The notes beneath the pieces are model-generated. The model saw nothing but the letters and a program-made list of their open reading frames with translations, was not told where the DNA came from and ran no database searches. From Enterobacteriaceae bacterium 4M9 (GTDB lineage Bacteria > Pseudomonadota > Gammaproteobacteria > Enterobacterales > Enterobacteriaceae), in contig JAADJJ010000001.1 of the NCBI GenBank assembly GCA_010092695.1, forward strand, positions 1,302,001 through 1,366,000: a stretch of DNA of 64,000 nt, in the 5' to 3' direction. The translations under genes were made by a program, and so were the position numbers. Of the stretch, positions 26,824 to 35,977 are shown in pieces (position 1 is the stretch's first letter; each line of letters starts with the position of its first letter).

Positions 26824-26976
26824 TTGCCGGACGCCATACGCGAGGGTTATTTGCAGGCTTTTGGCATGGCTATCCACGCGGCGTTTCAGGTGGCGGCGGG
26901 CGTGATGGTGCTGGCGTTTGTGCTCTCCTGGCTACTGTACGAAGCGCCTTCACGCGCCAGCAATGCGCCGAACTGA
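26824..26976 (+). pseudogene. Probable remnant of a DHA2-type MFS exporter (C-terminus only)
   Basis: About 50 codons encode LPDAIREGYLQAFGMAIHAA followed by a hydrophobic helix (VMVLAFVLSWLLYEAPSR), the usual end of 14-helix EmrB/QacA-type exporters, where the last membrane segment follows a short amphipathic stretch. Nothing upstream in any frame continues the protein, and there is no good start. I read it as the debris of a deleted transporter. The rest of the 507-base gap between the SRPBCC gene and yqeF has no other gene that I can support. Confidence 0.5.
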
Positions 26977-27114
26977 CGTGGCTTATAAGCGTAACGGCGT
27001 GAGTTATAAGAATTTCGCCTGTGATATCACTCATATTTTTCAACATTTGCAGAAAAAGTTGATAACAATGGGGCTAAGATAATTCCGTTTTGCCTGGAGG
27101 AGAACGGTAAGCGG

Positions 27115-28290
27115 ATGAAAGATGTGGTGATTGTGGCGGCAGCACGTACGCCAATCGGCTGTTTTCAGGGCGCATTGTCTGGCCTGTCGGCTACCGAGCT
27201 TGGCAGCGTGGTGGTTAAAGCCTTGATTGAGCGCAGCGGTGTTAACCCGCAGGATGTGGACGAGGTCATTCTCGGCCAGGTGCTGACCGCTGGTGCCGGG
27301 CAAAACCCGGCGCGCCAGACGGCGCTCAATAGCGGGCTACCGTGGTCGGTATCAGCGATTACGATTAACGATGTTTGCGGTTCAGGCCTGAAGGCGTTGC
27401 ACCTGGCGACCCAGGCCATTCAGTGCGGTGAGGCCGATGTGGTTATCGCCGGGGGCCAGGAAAATATGAGTCGTGCGCCGCATGTACTGAGCAATGGGCG
27501 CAACAGCGAGAGTTCCGGCGGCAACCAGATTATCGACAGCCTGGTACACGACGGCCTGTGGGATGCCTTTAACGACTACCATATGGGCGTCACGGCAGAA
27601 AATCTGGCGCGCGTTTACGATATCAGCCGCGAACAGCAGGATGCTTACGCGTTGGCCTCGCAGCAAAAGGCGCGCATGGCTATCGACAGCGGGCGCTTTC
27701 GCGATGAGATTGTGCCAGTGACAACGCCAGGTGACAGCGGGCGAATTGTGGATACTGATGAGCAGCCGCGTATGGATTCAAGCGCCGAAGGCCTGGCGCA
27801 ACTGCAACCCGTGTTTGACCAATTGGGTAGCGTGACGGCGGGCAATGCTTCGGCAATTAACGATGGCGCAGCGGCGGTGATGATGATGAGTGCCGAGCGC
27901 GCGCAGCAGTTGGGCTTGCCTGTGCTGGGGCGCATTCGTGCATTTGCCAGCGTTGGCGTTGACCCGGCGCTGATGGGTATTGCCCCCGTTCATGCCACGC
28001 GCCGTTGCCTTGAGCGTGCGGGCTGGACGCTTGATGAGCTGGACCTGATTGAGGCTAACGAGGCGTTTGCTGCTCAGGTGCTCTCGGTAAACCGGCTGCT
28101 GGAGTGGGACCCGCGTAAGGTTAACGTTAACGGTGGTGCCATTGCGCTGGGCCATCCTATCGGCGCCTCGGGTTGCCGCATTCTGGTGTCGCTGGTGCAT
28201 GAGATGCAAAAACGTCATGCCAAAAAAGGGCTGGCAACGTTGTGCGTTGGCGGCGGTCAAGGCGTGGCGCTGGCGATTGAGTGTGACTAA
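27115..28290 (+). CDS. yqeF: Acetyl-CoA acetyltransferase (thiolase) YqeF
   Basis: The 391-residue protein is a thiolase II. The nucleophilic cysteine is in NDVCGSGLKALHLA (about residue 88), with the His of GHPIGASG and the second cysteine of CVGGGQG near the C-terminus. It condenses or cleaves acetoacetyl-CoA/acetyl-CoA in the cytoplasm. Sequence and position, next to ygeA-lysR-lysA, match E. coli yqeF. In E. coli araE and kduDI lie between yqeF and ygeA; here they are absent. A strong dyad follows the stop. Confidence 0.88.
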   Translation: MKDVVIVAAARTPIGCFQGALSGLSATELGSVVVKALIERSGVNPQDVDEVILGQVLTAGAGQNPARQTALNSGLPWSVSAITINDVCGSGLKALHLATQAIQCGEADVVIAGGQENMSRAPHVLSNGRNSESSGGNQIIDSLVHDGLWDAFNDYHMGVTAENLARVYDISREQQDAYALASQQKARMAIDSGRFRDEIVPVTTPGDSGRIVDTDEQPRMDSSAEGLAQLQPVFDQLGSVTAGNASAINDGAAAVMMMSAERAQQLGLPVLGRIRAFASVGVDPALMGIAPVHATRRCLERAGWTLDELDLIEANEAFAAQVLSVNRLLEWDPRKVNVNGGAIALGHPIGASGCRILVSLVHEMQKRHAKKGLATLCVGGGQGVALAIECD

Positions 28291-28297
28291 GGTTTTC

Positions 28298-28330
28298 AGG
28301 CCACAGGCTGCCCGCAGCGGCCTGTGGCCT
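28298..28330 (+). terminator. Stem-loop after yqeF
   Basis: An 11-bp perfect stem (28298-28308 with 28320-28330) starts eight bases after the yqeF stop. There is no T-run after it, so it may protect the 3' end or work with Rho rather than terminate alone. Confidence 0.5.
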
Positions 28331-28440
28331 GCACTGACCTGAAGTTCGCCAGATAAGTCCAGGCGCAGTCGTTGCTGCATCACTCTGACCGCCTCCCACC
28401 GTTGCCGCATCCATTGTTCTTGCGTCATTTTATGGTTGCC

Positions 28441-28560
28441 TGCCTGTTTGCCTGTTTGCCTGTTTGCCTGTTTGCCTGTTTGCCTGTTTGCCTGTTTGCC
28501 TGATTGCCTGATTGCCTGATTGCCTGATTGCCTGATTGCCTGATTGCCTGATTGCCTGAT
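28441..28560. repeat. Octanucleotide tandem array (7 TGCCTGTT + 8 TGCCTGAT)
   Basis: Fifteen exact 8-base units lie head to tail: seven TGCCTGTT (28441-28496) followed by eight TGCCTGAT (28497-28560), with decayed units at both ends. The two homogeneous blocks differ at one position per unit. The array sits between yqeF and ygeA in no supported gene. It should be hypervariable by slipped-strand mispairing. Because 8 is not a multiple of 3, any frame through it would shift with copy number. Confidence 0.97.
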
Positions 28561-28859
28561 TGCCTGCCTATCTGCTTGCCCATTCACGGCCACGCTGCCT
28601 GACCTGTTTTAGTGAATAACATTTTTCCGGGGTGCGCGTGGCTGTAGCTGCACTGTCGTGGAGTGTATGCCCTGCCTGCAACCGCTATTTCTACGCAGAT
28701 AATATTTTTGCGAAGTACCTTCCTGAGCGTTGTTGTGCACGCCAGGCCGCGTGCCTGCTGCTGCGAGGCTGGTCGTAAAGTAGCGTTGTTTTTATCTTCG
28801 GCGCGCAATCGTAGAAAGTTTCCTGCTATAACAAGGCAAAACACGTTATGGAGAAACGC

Positions 28860-29552
28860 ATGAAAACTATTGGCCTGCTCGGCGGTATGAGCTGGGAATC
28901 CACCATCCCTTACTATCGTTTGATTAACGAAGGCATTAAGACGCGCCTCGGTGGGCTGCATTCGGGCAAGATCCTACTGCACAGCGTGGACTTTCATGAG
29001 ATTGAGGCCTGCCAGTCTTCTGGCGAATGGGATAAGGCTGGGCAAATGCTGGCTGATGCAGCCTGTGGGCTACAGGCCGCGGGTGCGCAGGGTATTGTGC
29101 TGTGCACCAATACCATGCACAAAGTGGCGTCTGCGATAGAGACCGGCTGTGCGTTGCCATTTATTCACATTGCTGATGCCACCGGGCAAGCCATAGCCCG
29201 CCAGGGGCTTAATCGTGTGGCGCTGCTTGGCACCCGTTACACGATGGAGCAGGATTTTTACCGCGCCAGGTTGCGTGAGCAGTTCGGTATTGAAACGCCG
29301 GTGCCAGATGAGGCGCAGCGCGCAGAAATTAACCGCATTATCTTTGAAGAACTGTGTATGGGTACCTTCAGTGCGCAGGCAAAGCGCTATTACCAAAGCG
29401 TAATAGAGGTGCTGGTGGAGCAGGGGGCGCAGGGTGTGATTTTTGGCTGCACGGAAATTGGCATGTTGCTTGGACAGCAGGACTGCCCGGTGCCGGTATT
29501 CGATACCGCTGCACTGCATGCCGCAGCTTCGGTCGATTTTATGCTGGAGTAA
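28860..29552 (+). CDS. ygeA: Amino-acid racemase YgeA (aspartate/glutamate racemase superfamily)
   Basis: ATG 28860 follows GGAGAAACGC and gives 230 residues, the E. coli YgeA length. The two catalytic cysteines of the Asp/Glu racemase family are in LCTNTMHK (about residue 83) and FGCTEIG (about residue 197). E. coli YgeA is a broad-specificity racemase with activity on homoserine and other amino acids; by homology this is cytoplasmic and cofactor-independent. It is convergent with lysR. The 180 bases between them hold only short GC-rich reading frames. Confidence 0.9.
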   Translation: MKTIGLLGGMSWESTIPYYRLINEGIKTRLGGLHSGKILLHSVDFHEIEACQSSGEWDKAGQMLADAACGLQAAGAQGIVLCTNTMHKVASAIETGCALPFIHIADATGQAIARQGLNRVALLGTRYTMEQDFYRARLREQFGIETPVPDEAQRAEINRIIFEELCMGTFSAQAKRYYQSVIEVLVEQGAQGVIFGCTEIGMLLGQQDCPVPVFDTAALHAAASVDFMLE

Positions 29553-29734
29553 CCGGCTGAGTCAGCGCAGGGCGCGGTAGAGGCAGAGGGGCCGGTTTTT
29601 CTTTCCGGGGCTACCCGCACCGCTGGTATGCGTTGGCAGGCGGGCGGTTAACCCGGCGCCTTGCAACACGGTGATGAGCGCCATGAAAGGGCGGTTTTCC
29701 GGGCGCGGGGCCATGCTGCTGGCGGTGGGGGCGT

Positions 29735-30667
29735 TTATTCTGGTTGGGTTGCCGTGAGCTCCGCCAGCGCATCATGAAAGCGCGCCACACCTGCGCTCAG
29801 GTGGCTGCAAAACGCATCCACCAGTGCGGAGGCCGGGCGGTGAAGTGGACGAATCAGGCTCAGGGTATATGGCACGCTAATGCTAAAGCGCCGTACCACT
29901 ACGCCACTTGCTGCATAGTCCAGCGCGGTAAACGGGTTAACCACCGAGATGCCCGCCCCTGCGCGCACCATTGCGCATACCGAGGCGGCGCTGTGGGTTT
30001 CAACCACCATGCGCCGGCGCACGCCGCGCTCCTGAAACACCGAGTCCAGTAGCTGGCGGTAACTGTCGGTACGCGACAGGCTAATGTAGTTTTCACCGCT
30101 GAAATCCTCAGGTGTGAGCGCCGTTTTCTCGGCCAGCCGGTGCCCGGCGGGTAACACGCAGACTTCATTAAGCGTCAACAGCGTAAGGCGTTCGGTGCCT
30201 GCGGGCGCTGATGTGGTCTCGGTCAGCCCCAGGTCATGGCGCTGGGCAGAAAGCCACTCTTCAAGCAGCGGTGATTCTTGCGGCACTATGTTGAGGCTAA
30301 GGTCGGGATAGCGCGCCAGAAACGGCTGCACCAGCGTGGGTAAAAACGACTGCGAGAATACCGGCAGACAAGCGATGGACAGCTCGCCCTGGCGAAATTC
30401 GCGCAGGCTCTGTGCGGCGTCCAGAATGCGGTCCAGACCGTACCACGAACGTTGCACTTCTTCGAACAGCCGCAGCCCCTGCACCGTAGGATGAAGACGC
30501 CCGCGGGTACGCTCAAAAAGCTTGAGGTCAATGACCTTTTCAAAGCGTGCCAGTTCGCGGCTGACGGTCGGCTGTGAGGTGTGCAGCAGCGCGGCGGCTT
30601 CTGTCAGGTTGCCGGTGGTCATCACCGCATGGAAAATCTCAATGTGCCGCAGGGTGATTGCGGGCAT
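29735..30667 (-). CDS. lysR: LysR, transcriptional activator of lysA
   Basis: I chose ATG 30667 (MPAITLRHIEIFHAVM), which has AGGAG upstream and matches E. coli LysR, giving 310 residues; the frame is open 129 bases further upstream but unsupported. The N-terminal helix-turn-helix covers about residues 5-62 (NLTEAAALLHTSQPTVSREL), followed by the effector-binding domain that senses lysine and diaminopimelate. It activates the divergent lysA gene when diaminopimelate is high and represses its own promoter. Gene pair and orientation are as in E. coli. Confidence 0.93.
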   Translation of the reverse strand: MPAITLRHIEIFHAVMTTGNLTEAAALLHTSQPTVSRELARFEKVIDLKLFERTRGRLHPTVQGLRLFEEVQRSWYGLDRILDAAQSLREFRQGELSIACLPVFSQSFLPTLVQPFLARYPDLSLNIVPQESPLLEEWLSAQRHDLGLTETTSAPAGTERLTLLTLNEVCVLPAGHRLAEKTALTPEDFSGENYISLSRTDSYRQLLDSVFQERGVRRRMVVETHSAASVCAMVRAGAGISVVNPFTALDYAASGVVVRRFSISVPYTLSLIRPLHRPASALVDAFCSHLSAGVARFHDALAELTATQPE

Positions 30668-30953
30668 AGCTTTACTCCTTGAAATGGCATATGCGCCGTA
30701 TAAACCACGCCGTGGTCCACGGCTGGCCTGCACGTATCGCCATGAAAAACAGGCTGAAAGCCACGTAGATCTGGGCAGGCTGGCGTGCCTGCACACTGTT
30801 TGTTTGCCGTATTCGTTGCGGGTTGTCTGTGCTTCATCGGCAATAAGCGCTCTCTTAACCTATATCATTTTTGCATAGACTGGCGAGAAAACGATATTTT
30901 TTATCCGCTCAGGGCTGTGGCTAAATGGCACTAACATATTCAGGGAGATTGCT
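30668..30953. promoter_or_regulatory. lysR-lysA divergent control region
   Basis: The 286-base gap between the divergent lysR and lysA genes should contain the LysR binding sites and both promoters, as known for E. coli. TTGCATAGACT and ATAAGCGCTCTCTTA segments (about 30840-30885) are candidate elements. I could not delimit the sites. Confidence 0.5.
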
Positions 30954-32201
30954 ATGCCACGTTCACTCACCGCTACCGATACCGCGCTCAACGCCCAAAG
31001 GTTGATGACGCTGCCTGCCGAATTCGGCTGCCCGCTCTGGGTATACGACGCGCAAATCATTCGCCGCCAGATAGCGCGCCTGAGCCAGTTTGATGTGATT
31101 CGCTTTGCGCAAAAGGCCTGTTCCAACACCCATATCCTGCGCCTGATGCGCGAAGAAGGTGTGAAAGTAGACTCTGTTTCGCTGGGTGAAATTGAGCGTG
31201 CGCTGGTGGCGGGCTTTAGCGCCAGTGAGATTGTCTTTACCGCAGACTTGATTGACGAGCCGACGCTGGCCCGGGTGAGCGAGTTGGGCATTGCCGTTAA
31301 CGCCGGTTCCGTTGATATGCTTGAGCAACTGGGCGCGGCGTCTGCGGGTCATCCGGTATGGCTGCGCATTAACCCGGGCTTTGGTCACGGTCACAGCCAG
31401 AAGACGAATACCGGTGGTGAGAACAGCAAACACGGCATCTGGCACGGTGATTTACCCCTGGCGCTGGCAGCCATTGAGCGCCACGGCCTTAAGCTTATCG
31501 GCCTGCACATGCATATCGGCTCTGGCGTCGATTACGGTCATCTGGAACAGGTGTGCGGGGCGATGGTGAACCTGGTGGTGGAGCTGGGTCAGGACTTACA
31601 GGCGATTTCCGCCGGTGGCGGCCTGTCTATCCCCTATCAGGAAGGCGGCGAGTCGGTCAATACCGACCATTATTACGGGCTGTGGAATGCCGCGCGTGAA
31701 AAAATTGCCCTGCACCTGGGCCATCACGTTGAGCTGGAAATTGAGCCAGGCCGCTTCCTGGTTGCAGAATCTGGCGTGCTGCTTACCCAGGTGCGCAGCG
31801 TCAAGGATATGGGTTCACGCCATTTTGTGCTGGTAGACGCCGGATTTAATGACCTGATGCGCCCGGCGATGTACGGCAGCTATCACCATATTTCGGCGCT
31901 GACCGCAGAAGGTCACGAGCCGTCAGGTGCACAGCGTGAATGCGTCATCGCCGGTCCGCTGTGCGAATCCGGCGATGTGTTTACCCAGCTTGAAGGTGGC
32001 ACGGTGGAAACCCGTATGCTGCCTGACGTCAAGGCAGGTGACTACCTGGTGATTCATGACACCGGTGCCTACGGTGCCTCGATGTCTTCTAACTACAATA
32101 GCCGCCCGCTGCTGGCAGAAGTGCTGCTTGATGGCGAGCAAACACGCCTGATTCGCCGCCGCCAGACCATTGCAGAACTACTGGCGCTGGAAAATCTGTA
32201 A
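30954..32201 (+). CDS. lysA: Diaminopimelate decarboxylase
   Basis: The 415-residue fold-type III PLP enzyme decarboxylates meso-diaminopimelate to L-lysine, the last step of lysine synthesis. The PLP lysine is in FAQKACSN (about residue 53). HIGSGVDYGH binds the PLP phosphate, and the substrate-contacting GPLCESGD cysteine lies near residue 342. The protein is slightly shorter than the 420 residues of E. coli LysA. An AGGGAG site precedes ATG. Divergent from its regulator lysR. Its stop is only two bases from the end of the convergent galR gene, leaving no room for a terminator between them. Confidence 0.95.
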   Translation: MPRSLTATDTALNAQRLMTLPAEFGCPLWVYDAQIIRRQIARLSQFDVIRFAQKACSNTHILRLMREEGVKVDSVSLGEIERALVAGFSASEIVFTADLIDEPTLARVSELGIAVNAGSVDMLEQLGAASAGHPVWLRINPGFGHGHSQKTNTGGENSKHGIWHGDLPLALAAIERHGLKLIGLHMHIGSGVDYGHLEQVCGAMVNLVVELGQDLQAISAGGGLSIPYQEGGESVNTDHYYGLWNAAREKIALHLGHHVELEIEPGRFLVAESGVLLTQVRSVKDMGSRHFVLVDAGFNDLMRPAMYGSYHHISALTAEGHEPSGAQRECVIAGPLCESGDVFTQLEGGTVETRMLPDVKAGDYLVIHDTGAYGASMSSNYNSRPLLAEVLLDGEQTRLIRRRQTIAELLALENL

Positions 32202-32202
32202 C

Positions 32203-33231
32203 TTAGCTGCCGCCAGGCGTGTCGTTTTCCGCAGGTGGGGCGGCGACGGAATGGCGGCGCACCAGCGTTGGATTGAAAAGGTGCGTCACCACAGGTGGCG
32301 TGCTGTTTTCTGCCAGCGCTAACGCAAGCTCTGCTGCCTGAGTTGCCATTGTGACCACCGGATAGCGCACGGTGGTCAGGCGCGGGCGCACGTAGCGTGA
32401 TACCAGCACATCATCAAAACCTATCAGTGAAAGCTTCTTCGGTACTTCAACGCCGTTGTCGTTGAGCACGCCCATTGCGCCTGCGGCCATCGAGTCGTTA
32501 TAACAGGCAACCGCCGTTACCGCTTTGCCGCGCCCCATCAGTTCTGTCATCGCCTGCTCACCGCCGCTTTCGTCTGGCTCGCCAAACGTTACTAACCGCT
32601 CATCACGCGGCAGATTGTGTTCTTCGAGCGCGTCGTAGTAGCCGCGCAGACGGTCTTCGGCATCGGAAATTGGGTGGTTAGAGCAGATAAAGCCGATGCG
32701 GGTATGGCCCATCTGAATCAAGTGGCGGGTAGCAAGCCAGCCGCCGAGGCGGTCATCCAGTGCCACGCAGCGCTGCTCAAAGCCCGGCAGACTACGGTTA
32801 ATCAGCACCATCCCTGGAATTTGCGTCATCAGGTCTTTCAGGTAGTCGTCGGGGATCATTTTGGCGTGTACCACCAGCGCCGAACAGCGATGGCGAATCA
32901 TTTGTTCGATGGCCTGGCGCTCTTTTTCTTCGTTGTGATAGCCGTTGCCAATGAGCAGGAAGTTGCCGGTGCGCCAGGCGACCTGGTCCAGCGCTTTCGC
33001 CATCGCGCCAAAAAAGGGATCTGAAACATCGCCGACCACCAGCCCGATGGTTTCAGTGTTTTGCTGCGCCAGCGCGCGGGCGTTGGCGTTAGGATGGTAA
33101 CTAAGCTGCTCCATGGCACTTAAAACGGCCTGGCGCGAAGCATCACTGGCTTTAGGAGAGTGGTTTATTACGCGGGATACCGTTGCAACGGACACACCGG
33201 CAAGGCGTGCGACATCTTTGATGGTCGCCAT
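32203..33231 (-). CDS. galR: GalR, galactose operon repressor
   Basis: The 342-residue LacI/GalR-family repressor begins MATIKDVARLAGVSVATVSR, the LacI-type helix-turn-helix and hinge, followed by the sugar-binding core domain from about residue 60. It represses gal genes and is released by galactose. Gene order (lysA convergent, aas beyond) matches E. coli. A GalR-type operator lies 18-29 bases before its start, suggesting autoregulation. Confidence 0.93.
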   Translation of the reverse strand: MATIKDVARLAGVSVATVSRVINHSPKASDASRQAVLSAMEQLSYHPNANARALAQQNTETIGLVVGDVSDPFFGAMAKALDQVAWRTGNFLLIGNGYHNEEKERQAIEQMIRHRCSALVVHAKMIPDDYLKDLMTQIPGMVLINRSLPGFEQRCVALDDRLGGWLATRHLIQMGHTRIGFICSNHPISDAEDRLRGYYDALEEHNLPRDERLVTFGEPDESGGEQAMTELMGRGKAVTAVACYNDSMAAGAMGVLNDNGVEVPKKLSLIGFDDVLVSRYVRPRLTTVRYPVVTMATQAAELALALAENSTPPVVTHLFNPTLVRRHSVAAPPAENDTPGGS

Positions 33232-33248
33232 GGTCTACCTCTGGCTGG

Positions 33249-33260
33249 GTAAGCGCTTAC
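33249..33260. promoter_or_regulatory. GalR/GalS-type operator upstream of galR
   Basis: GTAAGCGCTTAC is a perfect 12-base palindrome that fits the core of the GalR/GalS operator consensus (GTGNAANCGNTTNCAC). It lies 18 bases before the galR start codon, where bound repressor would block transcription or its early steps. Confidence 0.7.
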
Positions 33261-33555
33261 ATAGACCCAGTTTCACGGAAAAGTGCGGCGGGTTCAAGAA
33301 AATGGCGTACATATCCTGCCTGAGTTAACAGAAAAGCACCGCTGACAGTGAAAGTGTTACACGCGTGCCGTTTTTTTTAACCGCTCTGAACCCCGCAGCA
33401 GAGCGTTTAAGCCTGCGGGCAGAAGGATTACGCCAGAAGGATAAACAACCGAAGCGTTTTCAACAGTTTCAGCGCAAACCTTTGGTTACAGTTTGCGAAG
33501 GGCTGTTTCCATTCAGGCGTGGCAGAGAGGAACGAAGCACTGCTACATTTGAGGT

Positions 33556-33637
33556 CCCAGAGGTATTGATAGGTGATGTCGGCTATTGGTCGATAACAAG
33601 CATTACACCGACCTGCGCGGATGCGCAGGTTTTTTTT
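33556..33637 (+). ncRNA. omrB: OmrA/OmrB-family small RNA (OmpR-regulated)
   Basis: The 82-nt segment starts CCCAGAGGTATTGATAGGTG, the conserved 5' seed of OmrA and OmrB, and ends with the shared terminator ACCTGCGCGGATGCGCAGGT followed by eight T residues. Length and the GATAGGTGA...ATTACACC pattern are closer to E. coli OmrB. The location between galR and aas is the same. E. coli has omrA and omrB in tandem here; only one copy is present. These RNAs pair with mRNAs of outer-membrane proteins and of csgD, ompR and others with Hfq. A -10-like TACATT lies just upstream; upstream GTTACAGTTTGCGAAGGG may be an OmpR site, by analogy only. Confidence 0.9.
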
Positions 33638-33817
33638 ACTGCTTTTGGCTATCTGTTCGCGCCCATTCCCTAACTCATGTAAGCTGCTGAGAACTTAATT
33701 TCATCGGGTTTCTGCCCGTCGCCGTTGGCAAGATATCGTCATGCGTAAGCGGCAGATGTGCGCCCTCGCGGTGGCCGACAGAAACCAGATTTTGCCTTCC
33801 CTACAAAAGGAGTTGAA

Positions 33818-35977
33818 ATGCTGTTCAGCTTTTTTCGCAGCCTCTGCCGTGTTCTGTTTCGCGTCCAGCTAACGGGTGATACCGCCGCGCTCAGGCAGCA
33901 GCGTGTACTCATCACCCCCAACCATGTTTCCTTTATTGATGGCGTGCTGCTGGCGCTGTTCCTGCCGGTGCGCCCGGTTTTTGCCGTTTACAGCTCAATC
34001 AGCACGCGCTGGTATATGCGCTGGCTTAAATCCATTATCGATTTTGTCCCGCTTGACCCGACCAAACCGATGGCCATTAAGCACCTGGTGCGCCTGGTGG
34101 AGCAGGGCCGCCCGGTGGTGATTTTCCCGGAAGGGCGCATCTCAGTAAGCGGTTCGCTGATGAAAATCTACGATGGCGCGGGGTTTGTGGCTGCAAAATC
34201 GCAGGCGACCCTGATACCGCTGCGTATTGAAGGCGCAGAGTTGACGTATTTCAGCCGTCTGAAAGGGCGCGTGCGTCAGCGCCTGTTCCCACGTATTACG
34301 CTGCATCTGCTGCCGCCAACCACGGTTCCAATGCCGGTTGCCCCGCGTGCGCGTGACCGCCGCCGTCTGGCCGGTGAAATGCTCCACCAGAAAATGATGG
34401 AAGCGCAGATGGCCGTGCGCCCGCGCGAAACGCTGTTTGATGCGCTGCTGCGTGCGCAGTATCGCTATGGCGAGAGCAAAAAGTGTATTGAAGACATCAA
34501 CTTTCAGCCGGACAGCTACCGTAAGCTTCTGACCAAAACGCTGTTCGTGGCCCGCATCCTTGAGAAGTACAGTAAGCAGGGTGAAACCATTGGCCTGATG
34601 TTGCCAAACGCGGCCATCAGCGCCGCCGTAATTTTTGGTGCCGTATGCCGCGGGCGCATTCCGGCGATGATGAACTACACCGCCGGGGTTAAAGGGCTGA
34701 CAGCGGCCATTACCGCCGCGCAGATAAACACGGTGTTTACCTCGCGCCAGTTTATGGACAAGGGCAAGCTCTGGCACCTGCCAGAGCAGTTAACCAGCGT
34801 GCGCTGGGTGTTCCTTGAGGATCTTAAAGGTGATGTGACGCTCACCGATAAGCTGTGGATATTCTCGCGTGTGCTGTTGCCAAAACTCGCTCAGGTAAAA
34901 CAGAAACCGGAAGATGCTGCGATGGTGTTGTTTACCTCCGGCTCTGAGGGCAACCCGAAGGGCGTGGTGCACAGCCATAAAAGCCTGCTGGCGAACGTTG
35001 AGCAAATCCGCGCCGTGGCGGATTTCACCGCCGACGACCGGTTTATGTCGGCGCTGCCGCTGTTCCACTCCTTTGGTCTGACGGTTGGGCTGTTTACACC
35101 GTTGTTTACCGGTGCACAAGTTTTCCTTTACCCCAGCCCGCTGCACTATCGCGTGGTGCCGGAGTTAACCTACGACCGTAACTGCACCGTGATTTTTGGC
35201 ACCTCGACGTTCCTGGGCAATTACGCACGCTTCGCCCATCCTTATGACTTCTACCGCGTGCGCTACGTGGTGGCGGGCGCGGAGAAATTGCAGGACAGCA
35301 CGCGCCAGATTTGGCAGGACAAGTTTGGCCTGCGCATTCTCGAAGGATACGGCGTGACCGAGTGCGCGCCCGTGGTATCCATTAACGTGCCAATGGCAGC
35401 AAAGCCCGGCACGGTCGGGCGCATTCTGCCTGCTATGGATGCGCGCCTGTTGGCCGTGCCAGGCATTGAAGACGGCGGGCGTTTGCAGTTGCGCGGGCCG
35501 AACATCATGAAAGGCTACCTGCGCGTGGAAAACCCCGGCGTGCTGGAAGCGCCGACGGCAGAAAACGCGCGCGGTGAGGTGGAAAACGGCTGGTACGATA
35601 CGGGGGATATCGTGGCGTTTGATGAACAGGGTTTTTGCGTAATTCAAGGCCGCGCCAAGCGCTTTGCCAAAATTGCCGGTGAAATGGTGTCGCTGGAGAT
35701 GGTGGAACAGGTCGCACTGGCGGTATCACCGGAGAAGCTGCACGCTACCGTGATTAAGACCGATGCCAGCAAAGGGGAAGCGCTGGTGTTGTACACAACA
35801 GACGGCGAACTGACGCGAGAGCGCTTGCTGCAACAGGCGCGCAGTACGGGCGTGCCGGAGCTGGCGGTGCCGCGTGATATCCGCGTGCTCAAGCAACTGC
35901 CGCTGCTGGGTAGCGGTAAGCCGGATTTTGTGACCTTAAAAACCATGCTGGATGAAGCGGAGAACGCACATGGCTGA
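33818..35977 (+). CDS. aas: Aas, lysophospholipid acyltransferase / acyl-ACP synthetase
   Basis: ATG 33818 (MLFSFFRSLCRVLF) has AAGGAG upstream and gives 719 residues, identical to E. coli Aas; an upstream in-frame ATG is unsupported. The N-terminal domain is a PlsC-type acyltransferase with NHVSFIDG (H, D motif) and FPEGRIS. The C-terminal adenylate-forming domain has TSGSEGNPKGVVH and YGVTECAP. It re-acylates 2-acyl-lysophosphatidylethanolamine at the inner membrane. The last eight bases overlap lplT, the flippase that supplies lysophospholipid. Confidence 0.95.
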   Translation: MLFSFFRSLCRVLFRVQLTGDTAALRQQRVLITPNHVSFIDGVLLALFLPVRPVFAVYSSISTRWYMRWLKSIIDFVPLDPTKPMAIKHLVRLVEQGRPVVIFPEGRISVSGSLMKIYDGAGFVAAKSQATLIPLRIEGAELTYFSRLKGRVRQRLFPRITLHLLPPTTVPMPVAPRARDRRRLAGEMLHQKMMEAQMAVRPRETLFDALLRAQYRYGESKKCIEDINFQPDSYRKLLTKTLFVARILEKYSKQGETIGLMLPNAAISAAVIFGAVCRGRIPAMMNYTAGVKGLTAAITAAQINTVFTSRQFMDKGKLWHLPEQLTSVRWVFLEDLKGDVTLTDKLWIFSRVLLPKLAQVKQKPEDAAMVLFTSGSEGNPKGVVHSHKSLLANVEQIRAVADFTADDRFMSALPLFHSFGLTVGLFTPLFTGAQVFLYPSPLHYRVVPELTYDRNCTVIFGTSTFLGNYARFAHPYDFYRVRYVVAGAEKLQDSTRQIWQDKFGLRILEGYGVTECAPVVSINVPMAAKPGTVGRILPAMDARLLAVPGIEDGGRLQLRGPNIMKGYLRVENPGVLEAPTAENARGEVENGWYDTGDIVAFDEQGFCVIQGRAKRFAKIAGEMVSLEMVEQVALAVSPEKLHATVIKTDASKGEALVLYTTDGELTRERLLQQARSTGVPELAVPRDIRVLKQLPLLGSGKPDFVTLKTMLDEAENAHG

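Noticed and set aside
28441..28560. Possible CRISPR array
   Set aside because: The units are 8 bases with no spacers, and no cas genes are present.
27778..28593. Minus-strand frame with a QANRQTGK-type peptide repeat over the octanucleotide array
   Set aside because: The repeat peptide is only the translation of the microsatellite, and most of the frame is antisense to yqeF. No start signal is seen.
29555..29734. Short GC-rich frames between ygeA and lysR, including a 24-codon hydrophobic peptide near 29680
   Set aside because: Too short and without a ribosome-binding site; could be a decayed gene end but no family was recognised.
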